Assembly (NCBI RefSeq): GCF_001579805.1
Contig: NZ_CP014546.1
Span: 2,108,001 to 2,172,000 of the forward strand
DNA from: Pseudomonas azotoformans
GTDB taxonomy: Bacteria; Pseudomonadota; Gammaproteobacteria; Pseudomonadales; Pseudomonadaceae
Reading direction: 5' to 3'
DNA: 64,000 nucleotides
Within the stretch, counting starts at the first letter, position 1. Every line of letters begins with the position of its first letter. Shown one piece after another: positions 33,342-43,560 of the stretch. The notes beneath the pieces are model-generated. The model did not search any database. It was not told the DNA's origin and saw only the letters and a list, made by a program, of their open reading frames with translations. The translations under genes and the position numbers were made by a program.

Positions 33342-33528
33342 TTGGGTAGATTCCCCACCCACCTTCACACCGACGCCACAAATATGTGCGTCACTTGCAC
33401 CATGGCACCGCCGTTGGCGCTGTTTTGGTGCTGTACTGCACCGGGTCTTACGATAAAGCGCAATGACCGCCGCTCTGGCATAAGTCTTGCGCGCTTTGTT
33501 TCCATGCCCTGGCTCGCAGGAGGCCGCC

Positions 33529-36500
33529 GTGTCGATTCATGTCGCGTTGCACCACGTTACGCATTACCGCTATGACCGCGCTGTCGAACTCGGCCCACAG
33601 ATCGTGCGCTTGCGCCCGGCGGCCCATAGCCGCACGCGGATTCTGTCCTACGCGCTGAAAGTGCTGCCCGAGCAGCATTTCATCAACTGGCAGCAGGACC
33701 CCCAGGGCAATTACCTGGCGCGGTTGGTGTTCCCGGAAAAGACTGACGAGCTGCGCATCGAAGTCGACCTGGTCGCTGAGATGGCCGTATTCAACCCCTT
33801 CGACTTTTTCCTCGAACCCTACGCCGAGAAAATCCCCTTCAGCTACGCCGCCGACGAGCAGCGTGAGCTGGCGCCGTACCTGGAAACCTTGCCATTGACG
33901 CCGAAGTTCGCCGCGTACCTGGCGGGTATCGACCGCACGCCGCTGCCGGCCGTGGACTTTTTGGTGGGCCTCAACCAGCGCCTGGCGGCTGATATCGGCT
34001 ACCTGATCCGCATGGAACCGGGTGTACAAACCCCGGAATACACCCTGAAAAACGCCTCCGGTTCATGCCGCGACTCGGCTTGGTTGCTGGTGCAGATCCT
34101 GCGTAACCTGGGGTTGGCGGCGCGGTTTGTGTCCGGCTACCTGATCCAACTCACTGCTGACGTCAAAGCCCTCGATGGCCCCTCCGGCACGGAAGTGGAT
34201 TTCACCGACCTGCACGCCTGGTGCGAAGTGTATTTGCCCGGCGCCGGCTGGATCGGCCTGGACGCTACCTCCGGGTTGTTCGCCGGTGAAGGCCATATTC
34301 CGTTGGCGTGTAGTCCCGATCCATCCTCCGCCGCACCGATCAGTGGGCTGGTGGAGCCTTGCGAGTGTGAATTCACCCACGAAATGTCGGTTGAGCGGAT
34401 CTGGGAGGCGCCGCGCGTCACCAAGCCCTACACCGAAGAGCAATGGCTGGCGATCCAGGCCTTGGGGCGTCAGATTGATGGCGACCTGCTCAAGGACGAC
34501 GTACGTCTGACCATGGGCGGCGAACCCACCTTCGTCTCCATCGACGATCCCGACGGCGCCGAATGGAACACCGCCGCGCTCGGCCCGGACAAGCGCCGAC
34601 TGTCCGCCGAGCTGTTCCAGCGAATGCGCAAGCACTACGCCCCGAAGGGTTTGGTGCACTTCGGCCAAGGCAAGTGGTACCCCGGTGAGCAATTGCCGCG
34701 TTGGTCGCTCAATTGCTACTGGCGCCGCGACGGTGTGCCGATCTGGCACAACAGCGCGTTGATTGCCGATGAGCAAGAGGACTACGGCGCGGATGGCGCA
34801 CTGGCCGGGCGTTTCCTGGCCAGCGTCGCAGAGCGCCTCAAGTTGCCGGCGCGCTTCGTTTTCCCGGCCTTCGAAGACAATTTTTACTACCTGTGGCGCG
34901 AAGGTGCGCTGCCGCAAAACGTCACCGCCCAGGACCCGCGCCTGAGCGACGACTTGGAGCGCGAACGCCTGCGCAAGGTGTTCAGCCAGGGTCTGGATAA
35001 AGTCATCGGCCAAGTGCTGCCGTTGGCGCGCACGGCGGCCAATGACCGTTGGCAAAGCGGGCGCTGGTACCTGCGTGACAACCACTGCCGCCTGGTGCCG
35101 GGGGATTCGCCGTTGGGCTATCGCCTGCCATTGGCCTCGCAGCCGTGGGTGACGGCGGCGGAGTACCCGTTTGTGCACCCGACTGACCCGAACCAGGATC
35201 AGCCGGAGCTGCCGTCCACCGCGCAGCTGCAAAGCCACGATGAGCCCGCGCCGAGCGATGAACGCGTGCCACAGGTGGACGAGTCCGCCGACTGGCTGAC
35301 CCGCACCGCCCTGTGCGCCGAAGCGCGGGAAGGGCGCCTCTATCTGTTCATGCCGCCCCTGGAGCGTGTTGAAGACTATCTGGAGCTGGTGGCCGCCATT
35401 GAATCCACCGCTGAAGAGCTGCATTGCCCGGTATTGCTGGAAGGCTATGAACCACCCTCCGATACACGCCTGAGCAACTTCCGCGTGACGCCGGACCCGG
35501 GTGTGATCGAGGTCAACGTGCAGCCATCCGCCACCTGGGACGAGTTGGTGGAACGCACCGAATTCCTCTACGAAGAGGCGCGGCAAACGCGCTTGACCAC
35601 CGAGAAATTCATGATCGACGGGCGCCACACCGGCACCGGCGGCGGTAACCACTTCGTGTTGGGCGGCGCGACGCCCAAGGACTCACCGTTCCTGCGCCGA
35701 CCCGATCTGCTGCGCAGTCTGATCAGCTACTGGCACAACCACCCCTCGCTTTCCTACCTGTTTTCCGGCCTGTTCATCGGCCCGACTTCCCAGGCTCCAA
35801 GGGTGGACGAGGCGCGCAACGACGCGTTGTACGAGCTGGAAGTCGCCTTCGCACAAATGCCAGAGCCCGGCGAAGAATGCCCGCCCTGGTTGGTGGACCG
35901 CCTGCTGCGCAACCTGCTGATCGACGTGACGGGCAACACCCACCGCGCCGAATTCTGCATCGACAAACTCTACTCGCCGGACGGCGCCACCGGCCGCCTC
36001 GGCCTGTTGGAGCTGCGCGCATTTGAAATGCCGCCCCACGCCCGCATGAGCCTGACCCAGCAGTTGTTGCTGCGCGCCTTGGTCGCGCGTTTCTGGCACG
36101 AACCCTACGCGCCGCCGAAGCTGGCGCGGTGGGGCACGGAGTTGCACGATCGTTTCCTGTTGCCGCATTTCATCGAGCAAGATTTTGCCGATGTGATCGT
36201 CGAACTCAACGCCGCTGGCTACCCGCTGCGCGCCGAGTGGTTTGCCGCGCACCTGGAATTCCGTTTCCCCAAAGTGGGTGACTACGCCGTCAGCGGGATC
36301 GAACTGGAGCTGCGCCAGGCCCTGGAGCCCTGGCATGTACTGGGCGAGGAGGGCGCTGTGGGCGGCACCGTGCGTTATGTGGATTCGTCCCTTGAGCGCC
36401 TGCAAGTCAAGTTGACCGGGCTTCCTCCGCAGCGCTACCTGCTGACCTGCAACGGCATCCCGGTGCCGCTGCAAGCCACTGGGCGAGTCGGTGAGTTCGT

Positions 36501-36819
36501 CGCTGGCGTGCGTTATCGCGCCTGGCAACCGGCCAACTGTCTGCAACCGACCATCCCGGTGCATGCGCCGCTGGTGTTCGACCTGCTGGACACCTGGATG
36601 CAGCGTTCGCTGGGTGGATGCCAATACCATGTCGCCCATCCGGGCGGGCGCAATTACGACAGCTTGCCGGTGAATGCCAACGAGGCAGAGAGCCGGCGCA
36701 TGGCGCGGTTTTTCCGGTTGGGGCATAGCCCAGGGAAGCTCTACGTGCCGAGCGTGGTCGTGAACGATGAACTACCGATGACCCTGGATCTGCGCCGCTT
36801 CCCCCATAAAAATGACTGA
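33529..36819 (+). CDS. Transglutaminase-like / DUF2126 fusion protein
   Basis: 1096 residues. The N-terminal ~290 residues are a transglutaminase-like cysteine protease fold: catalytic Cys in ASGSCRDSAWLLVQILR, His in DLHAWCEVYLPGAGW and Asp in GLDATSGLF. The rest is DUF2126 (MGGEPTFVSIDDPDG onward; FMIDGRHTGTGGGNHFVLGG; LRAFEMPPHARMSL), a family that comparative genomics has linked to amide-bond-forming ligases. Start is a GTG at 33529 with GCAGGAGG five bases upstream. It heads a cluster with the ATP-grasp/alpha-E gene and a second transglutaminase-like gene. Product and substrate are unknown. Confidence 0.9.
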   Translation: MSIHVALHHVTHYRYDRAVELGPQIVRLRPAAHSRTRILSYALKVLPEQHFINWQQDPQGNYLARLVFPEKTDELRIEVDLVAEMAVFNPFDFFLEPYAEKIPFSYAADEQRELAPYLETLPLTPKFAAYLAGIDRTPLPAVDFLVGLNQRLAADIGYLIRMEPGVQTPEYTLKNASGSCRDSAWLLVQILRNLGLAARFVSGYLIQLTADVKALDGPSGTEVDFTDLHAWCEVYLPGAGWIGLDATSGLFAGEGHIPLACSPDPSSAAPISGLVEPCECEFTHEMSVERIWEAPRVTKPYTEEQWLAIQALGRQIDGDLLKDDVRLTMGGEPTFVSIDDPDGAEWNTAALGPDKRRLSAELFQRMRKHYAPKGLVHFGQGKWYPGEQLPRWSLNCYWRRDGVPIWHNSALIADEQEDYGADGALAGRFLASVAERLKLPARFVFPAFEDNFYYLWREGALPQNVTAQDPRLSDDLERERLRKVFSQGLDKVIGQVLPLARTAANDRWQSGRWYLRDNHCRLVPGDSPLGYRLPLASQPWVTAAEYPFVHPTDPNQDQPELPSTAQLQSHDEPAPSDERVPQVDESADWLTRTALCAEAREGRLYLFMPPLERVEDYLELVAAIESTAEELHCPVLLEGYEPPSDTRLSNFRVTPDPGVIEVNVQPSATWDELVERTEFLYEEARQTRLTTEKFMIDGRHTGTGGGNHFVLGGATPKDSPFLRRPDLLRSLISYWHNHPSLSYLFSGLFIGPTSQAPRVDEARNDALYELEVAFAQMPEPGEECPPWLVDRLLRNLLIDVTGNTHRAEFCIDKLYSPDGATGRLGLLELRAFEMPPHARMSLTQQLLLRALVARFWHEPYAPPKLARWGTELHDRFLLPHFIEQDFADVIVELNAAGYPLRAEWFAAHLEFRFPKVGDYAVSGIELELRQALEPWHVLGEEGAVGGTVRYVDSSLERLQVKLTGLPPQRYLLTCNGIPVPLQATGRVGEFVAGVRYRAWQPANCLQPTIPVHAPLVFDLLDTWMQRSLGGCQYHVAHPGGRNYDSLPVNANEAESRRMARFFRLGHSPGKLYVPSVVVNDELPMTLDLRRFPHKND

Positions 36820-36843
36820 ACGCGATCCCTCTGTGGGCGCGAG

Positions 36844-36897
36844 CTTTTGTGGTGAGCGAGCTTGCCTCGCGCGGGGCAAGCCCGCTCACCACAAAAG
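36844..36897. repeat. REP-like palindrome between cluster genes
   Basis: Arms CTTTTGTGGTGAGCG / CGCTCACCACAAAAG enclose a GC-rich centre with GCTTGCC / GGCAAGC. Related to but distinct from the family A and B repeats; it may also attenuate transcription between the DUF2126 gene and the next. Confidence 0.75.
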
Positions 36898-36967
36898 CCG
36901 GGGCCTACAGGGGATTTGCAGTGTTTGTTGAGTTAATCTGAGCCCCCTTGCCTCTGCCGAGCGTTCC

Positions 36968-39455
36968 ATGTCCGACTTGCTCGACCGTTACCCGCTGACC
37001 GCGGGCACCTATCACGAACTGCTGGATGACAGCGGCGCAGTGCGTGCCCATTGGCGACGCCTGCTGGACCACCTGCAACGCAGCACACCGGCGCAACTGG
37101 CCCAGCGCCAGGCATTGCTGACCCGGCAGATCCAGGAAAACGGCGTGACCTATAACGTCTACGCCGACCCCAAGGGCGCCGACCGCCCGTGGGAGCTGGA
37201 TTTGCTGCCCCATGTGCTGGCGGCTGATGAGTGGCAGCACCTGTCGGCAGGTATCGCCCAGCGTGCGCGCCTGCTCAATGCGGTGCTGGCGGATCTGTAC
37301 GGCCCGCAGCGTCTGATCAAGGAGGGTTTGCTGCCGGCGGAGCTGGTGTTCGGGCATAACAATTTCCTGTGGCCGTGCCAGGGCATCCAGCCGCCGGACG
37401 GTGCGTTCCTGCACCTGTACGCCGTGGACCTGGCGCGCACGCCGGATGGCCGCTGGTGGGTCACCGCCGACCGTACCCAGGCCCCATCCGGTGCCGGCTA
37501 TGCGCTGGAAAACCGCACCATCGTGTCCCGCGCCTTCCCGGATCTTTACCGTGACTTGCAGGTGCAGCACCTCACCGGTTTCTTCCGCACCTTGCAGGAA
37601 ACCCTGGCCCGCCAGGCGCCCGGTGATGACCAGCCGCCGCTGATCGTGCTGCTGACGCCCGGCCGGTTCAACGAAAGTTACTTCGAGCATCTTTACCTCG
37701 CCCGCCAGCTCGGCTACCCACTGGTGGAAGGCGGTGACCTCACCGTGCGCGACAGCACCGTATTCCTGAAAACCCTCAGCGGCCCTACGCCGGGTACACG
37801 CGATCATGCGTCGACTCGACGATGACTTCTGCGACCCGCTGGAGCTGCGCACCGACTCGGCCCTCGGCGTGCCGGGTTTGCTGGATGCCGTGCGCCAAGG
37901 CAACGTGCTGGTGGCCAATGCCCTGGGCAGCGGCGTGCTGGAATCTCCGGGTTTGCTGGGCTTTCTGCCGAAGATCAACGAATTCCTGTTTGGTGAAAAA
38001 CTGATTCTGCCGTCCATTGCCACCTGGTGGTGCGGTGAGGCGCCGGTGCTGGCCGAAGCGCTGGAGAAACTGCCGGAGTTGCTGATCAAACCGGCGTTTC
38101 CGTCGCAGAGTTTTGCGCCGGTATTCGGCCGCGACCTCAACGACGAACAACGCCAGGCCCTGGCTGAGCGCATGCGCGCGCGGCCCTACGCCTACGTCGC
38201 CCAGGAGCTGGCTCAATTGTCCCAGGCGCCGGTGTGGCACACCGTGGATGACCACCTGCAACACCGCGCCATCGGCATGCGCGTATACGCCGTGGCCAGC
38301 GACGACGGTTACCGTGTACTGCCCGGCGGCCTGACGCGGGTGGCCGCAGAGGCCGACGCCGAAGTGGTGTCGATGCAACGCGGCGGTGCGAGCAAGGACA
38401 CCTGGGTGCTTGGCGAACGCGCCGCCGGTGGCGAACACTGGCGTGCACAGCGTGCGATTGGCACCCATGACCTGGTGCGCCGCGATCCCTATCTACCGTC
38501 CCGCGTGGTGGAAAATCTGTTCTGGTTCGGCCGTTACTGCGAACGCTGCGACGACAGCGCGCGTTGGCTGCGTATCGTGCTGGCGCGTTATGTGGACGGC
38601 GACGATCCGTTGGCTTTGCAGGCTGCCGTCGAGCTGGGCGAAAACCTGCGCCTGCTGCCGGAGGAGGGCGAATTGCCCGAACGCCTGCTGGCGGCCCTGC
38701 TCGGAGATGACTGGCCATCGAGCCTTCGCGCCAACCTGCAACGCTTGCAGTGGGCGGCGTCGCAAGTGCGCGGCAAGTTGTCCCGGGAAAACTGGCAGGC
38801 CCTGGTGGAGCTGCAGCGCGAAGCCATGGAGCTGGAAAGCGAATCGCCGGATTTTGGCGAGTTGCTGGACTTCCTCAACCGCCTGGTGATGTCCCTGGCG
38901 GCGCTGTCCGGGTTTGCCCTGGATGATATGACCCGCGATGAAGGCTGGCGTTTCCTGATGATGGGCCGACGCATCGAGCGTCTGCAATTCCTGAGCAGCA
39001 GCTTGGCGGCCTTCCTGCGCGGTGTGGCAGTGTTCGATCAGGCCGGGTTGGAGTGGTTGCTGGAACTGGGCAACAGCAGCATCACCTACCGTTCGCGTTA
39101 CCTGGCGGTGCCGCAGTTGATCCCGGTGCTCGATTTGCTGCTGCTCGATGAGCAGAACCCGCACGCAGTGTTGTTCCAGCTCAAGCTGGTGAGCCGCACG
39201 CTGCGACGTCTCAATGATGACTTTGGTGTGCCTCGGGAAACCGGCCTGGGCCCCTTGGTGGAACGCCTGGCGCGATTCGACCTGGGTTGCCTTGAGAACC
39301 CGTTGTTCGGCGAATCCAGCGTGCGTGCCGCGCTGGACGGCCTGGCCGACCTGCTGCAAGCGGTGGCCGATGAGAGTGGGCAAGTGTCGGATCGCCTGGC
39401 CTTGCGTCACTTTGCCCATGTGGATGATGTCAGCCAGCAAACGGTGTCGGTGTGA
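36968..39455 (+). pseudogene. Circularly permuted ATP-grasp / alpha-E protein, disrupted by a one-base frameshift
   Basis: The first 270 or so codons (MSDLLDRYPLTAGTYHELL; NVYADPKGADRPWELDLLPH; LVFGHNNFLWPCQG) are an intact circularly permuted ATP-grasp N terminus; the frame breaks at 37781-37785. Removing one C from GGCCCTACG gives LSGLRRVHAIMRRLDDDF, joining exactly to the second frame, which holds the rest of the ATP-grasp domain (ILPSIATWWCGE, LIKPAF) and then the helical alpha-E domain (RVVENLFWFGRYCERCDDSA, WRFLMMGRRIERLQFLSS). Restored length is 828 residues, as expected. Stop overlaps the next gene's ATG. Sequencing error or fresh mutation. Confidence 0.9.
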
Positions 39456-40345
39456 TGAGTGCGCGCTACCAGATTTTCCACGATACCCATTACCACTACG
39501 ACAGCCCGGTGTCCCTGGCCCAGCAGTTGGCGCACCTGTGGCCACGGCCGTGCGCCTGGCAGCGTTGCAGCTTGCAGCAACTGGATATCAGCCCGGAACC
39601 GACCTCGCGCCGCGATGAGCTGGACGTGTTTGGCAACCCGATCACGCGCCTGGCATTCGAGCGGCCCCATGATGAATTGCTGGTGAATGCCGGGCTGACC
39701 GTGGAAGTACTGGCGCGGCCTGCGCTGGACTTCCAGCTGTCGCCGGCCTGGGACCAGACCCGCGACAGCCTGACCTACAGCAGCCAGCCGATGTCCGATG
39801 CGCTGATCGAAGCCTGCCGCTACCGTTTCGAATCGCCCTACGTGCACTTGAAGAAAACCTTCGTCGAATTCTCCGAAAGCTGTTTTCCTCCTGGCAAACC
39901 CTTGCTGCTGGGCGTGCAGGCGTTGATGGAAAAGATCTTCAGCGAGTTCACCTTCGATGCCGAGGCCACCCAGGTCGCCACGCCGCTGGTGGAGGTGCTG
40001 GAGCGCCGTCGCGGCGTGTGCCAGGACTTCGCCCACCTGATGCTCGCCTGCCTGCGCTCGCGGGGCCTGGCGGCGCGTTATATCAGCGGTTACCTGCTCA
40101 CCCAGCCGCCGCCAGGCCAGCCACGGCTGATCGGCGCCGATGCGTCCCACGCGTGGGTCTCGGTGTATTGCCCGGTTTCGGGCTGGGTGGATTTCGATCC
40201 GACGAACAATGTGCAGCCGGCACTGGAACACATCACCCTGGCCTGGGGCCGGGATTTTTCCGATGTGTCGCCGTTGCGAGGGGTGATTCTGGGGGGAGGG
40301 AGCCATGACCCGGAGGTGCGGGTGACGGTGATGCCGCTGGAATAA
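39455..40345 (+). CDS. Transglutaminase-like family protein
   Basis: 296 residues: an N-terminal beta domain (YQIFHDTHYHYDSPVSLAQQ) common to bacterial transglutaminase-like proteins, then the catalytic core with Cys in RRRGVCQDFAHLMLACLRSR, His in DASHAWVSVYCP and Asp in VDFDPTNN. TGATG overlap with the ATP-grasp/alpha-E gene couples them. Within the three-gene cluster it is the second Cys-His-Asp enzyme; it may cleave or transfer an isopeptide bond made by the ATP-grasp partner. That step is inference. Confidence 0.9.
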   Translation: MSARYQIFHDTHYHYDSPVSLAQQLAHLWPRPCAWQRCSLQQLDISPEPTSRRDELDVFGNPITRLAFERPHDELLVNAGLTVEVLARPALDFQLSPAWDQTRDSLTYSSQPMSDALIEACRYRFESPYVHLKKTFVEFSESCFPPGKPLLLGVQALMEKIFSEFTFDAEATQVATPLVEVLERRRGVCQDFAHLMLACLRSRGLAARYISGYLLTQPPPGQPRLIGADASHAWVSVYCPVSGWVDFDPTNNVQPALEHITLAWGRDFSDVSPLRGVILGGGSHDPEVRVTVMPLE

Positions 40346-40353
40346 CAGTTGAT

Positions 40354-40384
40354 TGTGCCGAGCCGGGCAGGCCGGCTCAGCACA
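40354..40384. terminator. Hairpin after the transglutaminase cluster
   Basis: Stem TGTGCCGAGCCGG / CCGGCTCAGCACA with one mismatch and a 5-base loop. It separates the convergent small gene at 40392; no strong T run. Confidence 0.6.
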
Positions 40385-40391
40385 AAGGAAT

Positions 40392-40574
40392 TTATTCAGC
40401 CGGATCTTTTGGTGTTTCGGTCTCGTCGCTCGTTTCTTCACCATCAACATCGGCGTTCAGCCCATTGGCCTCTTCATCTGCAGCGGCTTTCTTGCGTTGC
40501 AGTTTTTCCTCTTTCTTCTGCTCCTTGGCCAAGTCTCTCTGACGTTTGGCGAAGGAGTAATTAGGTTTGGCCAT
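40392..40574 (-). CDS. Small highly charged conserved protein
   Basis: 60 residues. The N-terminal half is very basic (MAKPNYSFAKRQRDLAKEQK), the C-terminal half acidic (ADVDGEETSDETETPKDPAE). I recognise the MAKPNYSFAKRQRDLAK start as conserved across pseudomonads, but no function is known. Likely disordered, possibly nucleic-acid associated by charge. It lies convergent to the transglutaminase gene. Confidence 0.82.
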   Translation of the reverse strand: MAKPNYSFAKRQRDLAKEQKKEEKLQRKKAAADEEANGLNADVDGEETSDETETPKDPAE

Positions 40575-40822
40575 GGGCGATCCTCTAGGGTCGAAGGTGA
40601 GGGTGGCGGCGCGCAGCTGCCTTGGGACGACATGGTAGCAGCTTCAGGGGGCGCTTGGCCTTCACTTACCGCAGGCGTAGGCGGCCAGCAGGCCGTTGAA
40701 CAGTTGGTTGAGGTGCATGGCGCGGACTCCGATGGGTGATGAGCCGATCATAGCCAGGGGGTTGTACTTTGGCTGGTAGATTGTGTTGATAAGTCTGATA
40801 GCCTAAAGTTGTATACAATCTG
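40575..40822. other. Intergenic region with one possible short ORF
   Basis: Between the small charged protein and the azurin promoter. On the minus strand, 40662-40718 encodes an 18-residue peptide (MHLNQLFNGLLAAYACGK) with GGAG nine bases before its ATG. Nothing else is convincing here. Confidence 0.4.
40662..40718 (-). CDS. Possible 18-residue peptide
   Basis: ATG at 40718 with upstream GGAG, coding MHLNQLFNGLLAAYACGK and a TGA stop. Hydrophobic with one Cys. It lies upstream of and in the same direction as the charged 60-residue protein and could be a leader peptide. Supported only by its ribosome-binding site and reasonable codons. Confidence 0.3.
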   Translation of the reverse strand: MHLNQLFNGLLAAYACGK

Positions 40823-40836
40823 TTGATTCAGATCAT
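40823..40836 (+). promoter_or_regulatory. ANR/FNR-type box upstream of azurin
   Basis: TTGATTCAGATCAT matches the consensus TTGATNNNNATCAA at 9 of 10 fixed positions. It is 70 bases before the azu ATG. Azurin is ANR-activated in P. aeruginosa, so oxygen-limited induction is expected here. Confidence 0.75.
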
Positions 40837-40906
40837 AAGAATTCCTGCCTGGTTCAGGCACCCTTGTCGCAATACGCGTTTTTTAAACCCTGCCTTGGAG
40901 ATTCAC

Positions 40907-41353
40907 ATGTTTGCCAAACTCGTTGCTGTTTCCCTGCTGACTCTGGCGAGCGGCCAGTTGCTTGCTGCAGAGTGCAAGGTCACTGTCGACTCCACCGACC
41001 AAATGTCCTTCAACACCAAAGCCATTGAAATCGACAAAAGCTGCAAGACGTTCACCGTCGAGCTGACCCACTCCGGCAACCTGCCGAAAAACGTCATGGG
41101 TCACAACTGGGTGCTGACCAGCGCCGCCAACATGCAGCCGGTTGCTACCGACGGCATGGCCGCCGGCATCGACAAGGACTACCTGAAGCCGGGTGACGAC
41201 CGCATCATCGCCCACACCAAGATCATCGGTGCCGGCGAGAAAGACTCGGTGACCTTCGACGTGTCGAAGCTGGCCGCTGGGACTGACTACGCATTCTTCT
41301 GCTCGTTCCCAGGCCACATCTCGATGATGAAAGGCACTGTGACCCTGAAGTAA
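40907..41353 (+). CDS. azu: Azurin, periplasmic blue copper protein
   Basis: 148 residues: a 20-residue signal peptide ([20 protein letters not shown]) and a 128-residue mature domain, the classical azurin size. Copper ligands are all present: His in MGHNWVLTS, and Cys, His, Met in [12 protein letters not shown]. The Cys pair AECKV / DKSCKTF forms the usual disulfide. Azurin carries electrons from cytochromes, notably in denitrification and redox stress. An ANR-type box lies upstream and a strong terminator downstream, so it is monocistronic. Confidence 0.97.
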   Translation: MFAKLVAVSLLTLASGQLLAAECKVTVDSTDQMSFNTKAIEIDKSCKTFTVELTHSGNLPKNVMGHNWVLTSAANMQPVATDGMAAGIDKDYLKPGDDRIIAHTKIIGAGEKDSVTFDVSKLAAGTDYAFFCSFPGHISMMKGTVTLK

Positions 41354-41367
41354 GCCGACTCTTGTCG

Positions 41368-41399
41368 AAAAAAAAGCGCCTGTTCAGGCGCTTTTTTTG
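41368..41399. terminator. Bidirectional terminator between azu and nadE
   Basis: Stem AAAGCGCCTG / CAGGCGCTTT flanked by A and T runs on both sides, serving the convergent azu and nadE genes. Confidence 0.93.
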
Positions 41400-41411
41400 T
41401 GCTCGCTCATA

Positions 41412-42239
41412 TCAAGGCGCAAACGGCATGACCCGCTTGTGCTCGGTCTTGCGATACGTGTCGCAGATGATCCTGAACGCCTCTTCACGCACCGGCTCGC
41501 CGTGCAGGAAGGCATCGATCTCGGCATAGGTCACGCCGTGTGACGCTTCGTCCGGCTTGCCCGGCGACAGGTCTTCCAGGTCCGCCGTCGGCACCTTCTC
41601 CACCAATGACTCCGGCGCACCAAAGTGCCGCGCAATCGCACGCACCTGGTTTTTCACCAGCCCGCTCAACGGCGCCAGGTCGCACGCGCCGTCACCGAAC
41701 TTGGTGAAAAAGCCCATCACCGCTTCCGCCGCATGGTCGGTGCCGATCACCAGGCCACCGGCTGCGCCGGCGATGGTGTACTGCGCCACCATGCGCATGC
41801 GCGCCTTGGTGTTGCCCAGCACGAAATCGCGGGACACCGCGGCCTTGCCTTCAAACGCCGCCACTTCATTGGCCAGGGCTTTGACGGCCGGTCCGATGTT
41901 CACGGTGTGGCGCTCGTCCGGCTCGATAAAATCTACCGAGGCGGTGGCATCGATTTCGTCGAACTGGGTTTCGTAAGGCAGTCGCACCGCAATAAAGCGG
42001 TAAGCCTCATCACCGCTGTTCTCGCGCAGCGCTTTCACCGCGCGTTGGGCCAGCAGGCCTGCGGTCAGGGAGTCGACGCCACCGCTGATGCCCAGCACCA
42101 GCGTCTTGAGCCCGGAATTGCGCAGGCAGTCCTGGATAAAGGTCACGCGGCGGGCAACCTCGGCCTCAAGGGCGGCCTGGTCGTGGAACGGCGCTTGGAC
42201 CTTGAGCTGTTCAGCAATCTCACGCTGTACGGCTTGCAT
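41412..42239 (-). CDS. nadE: NH3-dependent NAD+ synthetase
   Basis: 275 residues. NadE amidates nicotinate adenine dinucleotide to NAD. The PP-loop [14 protein letters not shown] near residue 50, [33 protein letters not shown] (split in print) and [12 protein letters not shown] are conserved. No glutaminase domain, so it uses ammonia. Directly downstream of pncB (3 bases), forming a salvage operon. Confidence 0.96.
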   Translation of the reverse strand: MQAVQREIAEQLKVQAPFHDQAALEAEVARRVTFIQDCLRNSGLKTLVLGISGGVDSLTAGLLAQRAVKALRENSGDEAYRFIAVRLPYETQFDEIDATASVDFIEPDERHTVNIGPAVKALANEVAAFEGKAAVSRDFVLGNTKARMRMVAQYTIAGAAGGLVIGTDHAAEAVMGFFTKFGDGACDLAPLSGLVKNQVRAIARHFGAPESLVEKVPTADLEDLSPGKPDEASHGVTYAEIDAFLHGEPVREEAFRIICDTYRKTEHKRVMPFAP

Positions 42240-42242
42240 GAT

Positions 42243-43457
42243 TCACTCCTTGCTAGAGATGGCAGGTACTTTGAAAACATGACGCAAATAGGCGACGAAA
42301 TTCGGGTCGGTGCAGTGGGTCTTGCCCGCTTCATCGGAGATCTTCGCGACGGGCTGGCCATTGCAGGCGGTCATTTTAAGCACGATGCTCATCGGTTCCA
42401 CACCTGGAATGTCGCAGGTCAGGTTGGTGCCGATGCCAAAGCTCACATTAATGCGACCGCGCAGCGCACGGAAAATCTCCAGGGCCTTGGGCAGTGACAG
42501 GCTGTCGGAGAACACCAACGTCTTGCTCATCGGCTCGATGCCGAGTTTGTGGTAGTGGGCGATGGCTTTTTCTGCCCATTGCACGGGATCGCCGGAGTCA
42601 TGGCGCAGGCCGTCGAACAGCTTGGCGAAGTACAGGTCGAAGTCGCCCAGGAATGCGTCGGTGGTGATGCAGTCGGTCAGGGCGATGCCCAGCAGGCCAC
42701 GGTATTCGCGAACCCAGCAGTCGAGCGCGGCGATTTGGCTGTCGATCAGGCGCGGGCCGAGTTGCTGGTGGGCCATGATCCATTCGTGGGCCATGGTGCC
42801 CAGCGGTTTCATGTCCAACTCGCGGGCCAGGTGCACGTTGCTAGTGCCGACAAAACGGCCGGGGAAGTCGTGCTTGAGCACGCTGACCACTTCTTCCTGC
42901 ACCCGGTACGAGAAGCGCCGACGCGTGCCAAAGTCGGCCACTTGCAGCTCCGACAGTTCATCGCTGCTGGCATTGGCGGTCAGCCAGTCGAACTTGCGGT
43001 ACAGCTGCTCGCGGGCCTGCTCGAGGATCACGGTCTGGTAGCGGTAGCGGTTACGCACTTCGCTGACGATGGCCAGCATCGGCACTTCAAACAGGATCAC
43101 ATGCAGCCACGGCCCGCGCAGGCGGATGAATAATTCGCCGTTCTCGATACCGGTCTGCACATAGCGCAGGTTGAAGCGGAACAGCCCGAGAAAGCGCAAA
43201 AAGTCCGGCTTCATAAAGCTGATGCGTTCCAGGAAACCCAACTGGTCGGGGCTCAGGCTCAGCTCGGCGAGGCGTTCGATCTGGTAGCGGATCTCCGCCA
43301 GGTACGGGCGCAGGTCTTCGCTGTTACGGCAACGGAACTCCCATTCAACTTCCACGTTGGGGTAGTTGTGCAGCACCGCCTGCATCATGGTCAGCTTGTA
43401 GAAGTCGGTGTCGAGCAAGTTCTGCACGATGCGATCGGCAAACACACTCTCGCTCAT
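42243..43457 (-). CDS. pncB: Nicotinate phosphoribosyltransferase
   Basis: 404 residues. PncB makes nicotinate mononucleotide from nicotinate and PRPP, feeding the nadE step. Conserved [15 protein letters not shown] at the N terminus, [21 protein letters not shown] and [21 protein letters not shown]. The start is placed at [12 protein letters not shown]; the frame runs 16 codons further upstream without a good ribosome-binding site. Operon with nadE. Confidence 0.95.
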   Translation of the reverse strand: MSESVFADRIVQNLLDTDFYKLTMMQAVLHNYPNVEVEWEFRCRNSEDLRPYLAEIRYQIERLAELSLSPDQLGFLERISFMKPDFLRFLGLFRFNLRYVQTGIENGELFIRLRGPWLHVILFEVPMLAIVSEVRNRYRYQTVILEQAREQLYRKFDWLTANASSDELSELQVADFGTRRRFSYRVQEEVVSVLKHDFPGRFVGTSNVHLARELDMKPLGTMAHEWIMAHQQLGPRLIDSQIAALDCWVREYRGLLGIALTDCITTDAFLGDFDLYFAKLFDGLRHDSGDPVQWAEKAIAHYHKLGIEPMSKTLVFSDSLSLPKALEIFRALRGRINVSFGIGTNLTCDIPGVEPMSIVLKMTACNGQPVAKISDEAGKTHCTDPNFVAYLRHVFKVPAISSKE

Positions 43458-43560
43458 AACGGGAATCTCCAGACGGGTCGGCGATGGGCGCCGACCTTTA
43501 CGCACAATTAAGGAAGGGGGCTAGTGGCGCATAGACGTGGGTCGGTTTGCCAGTGTTTTT

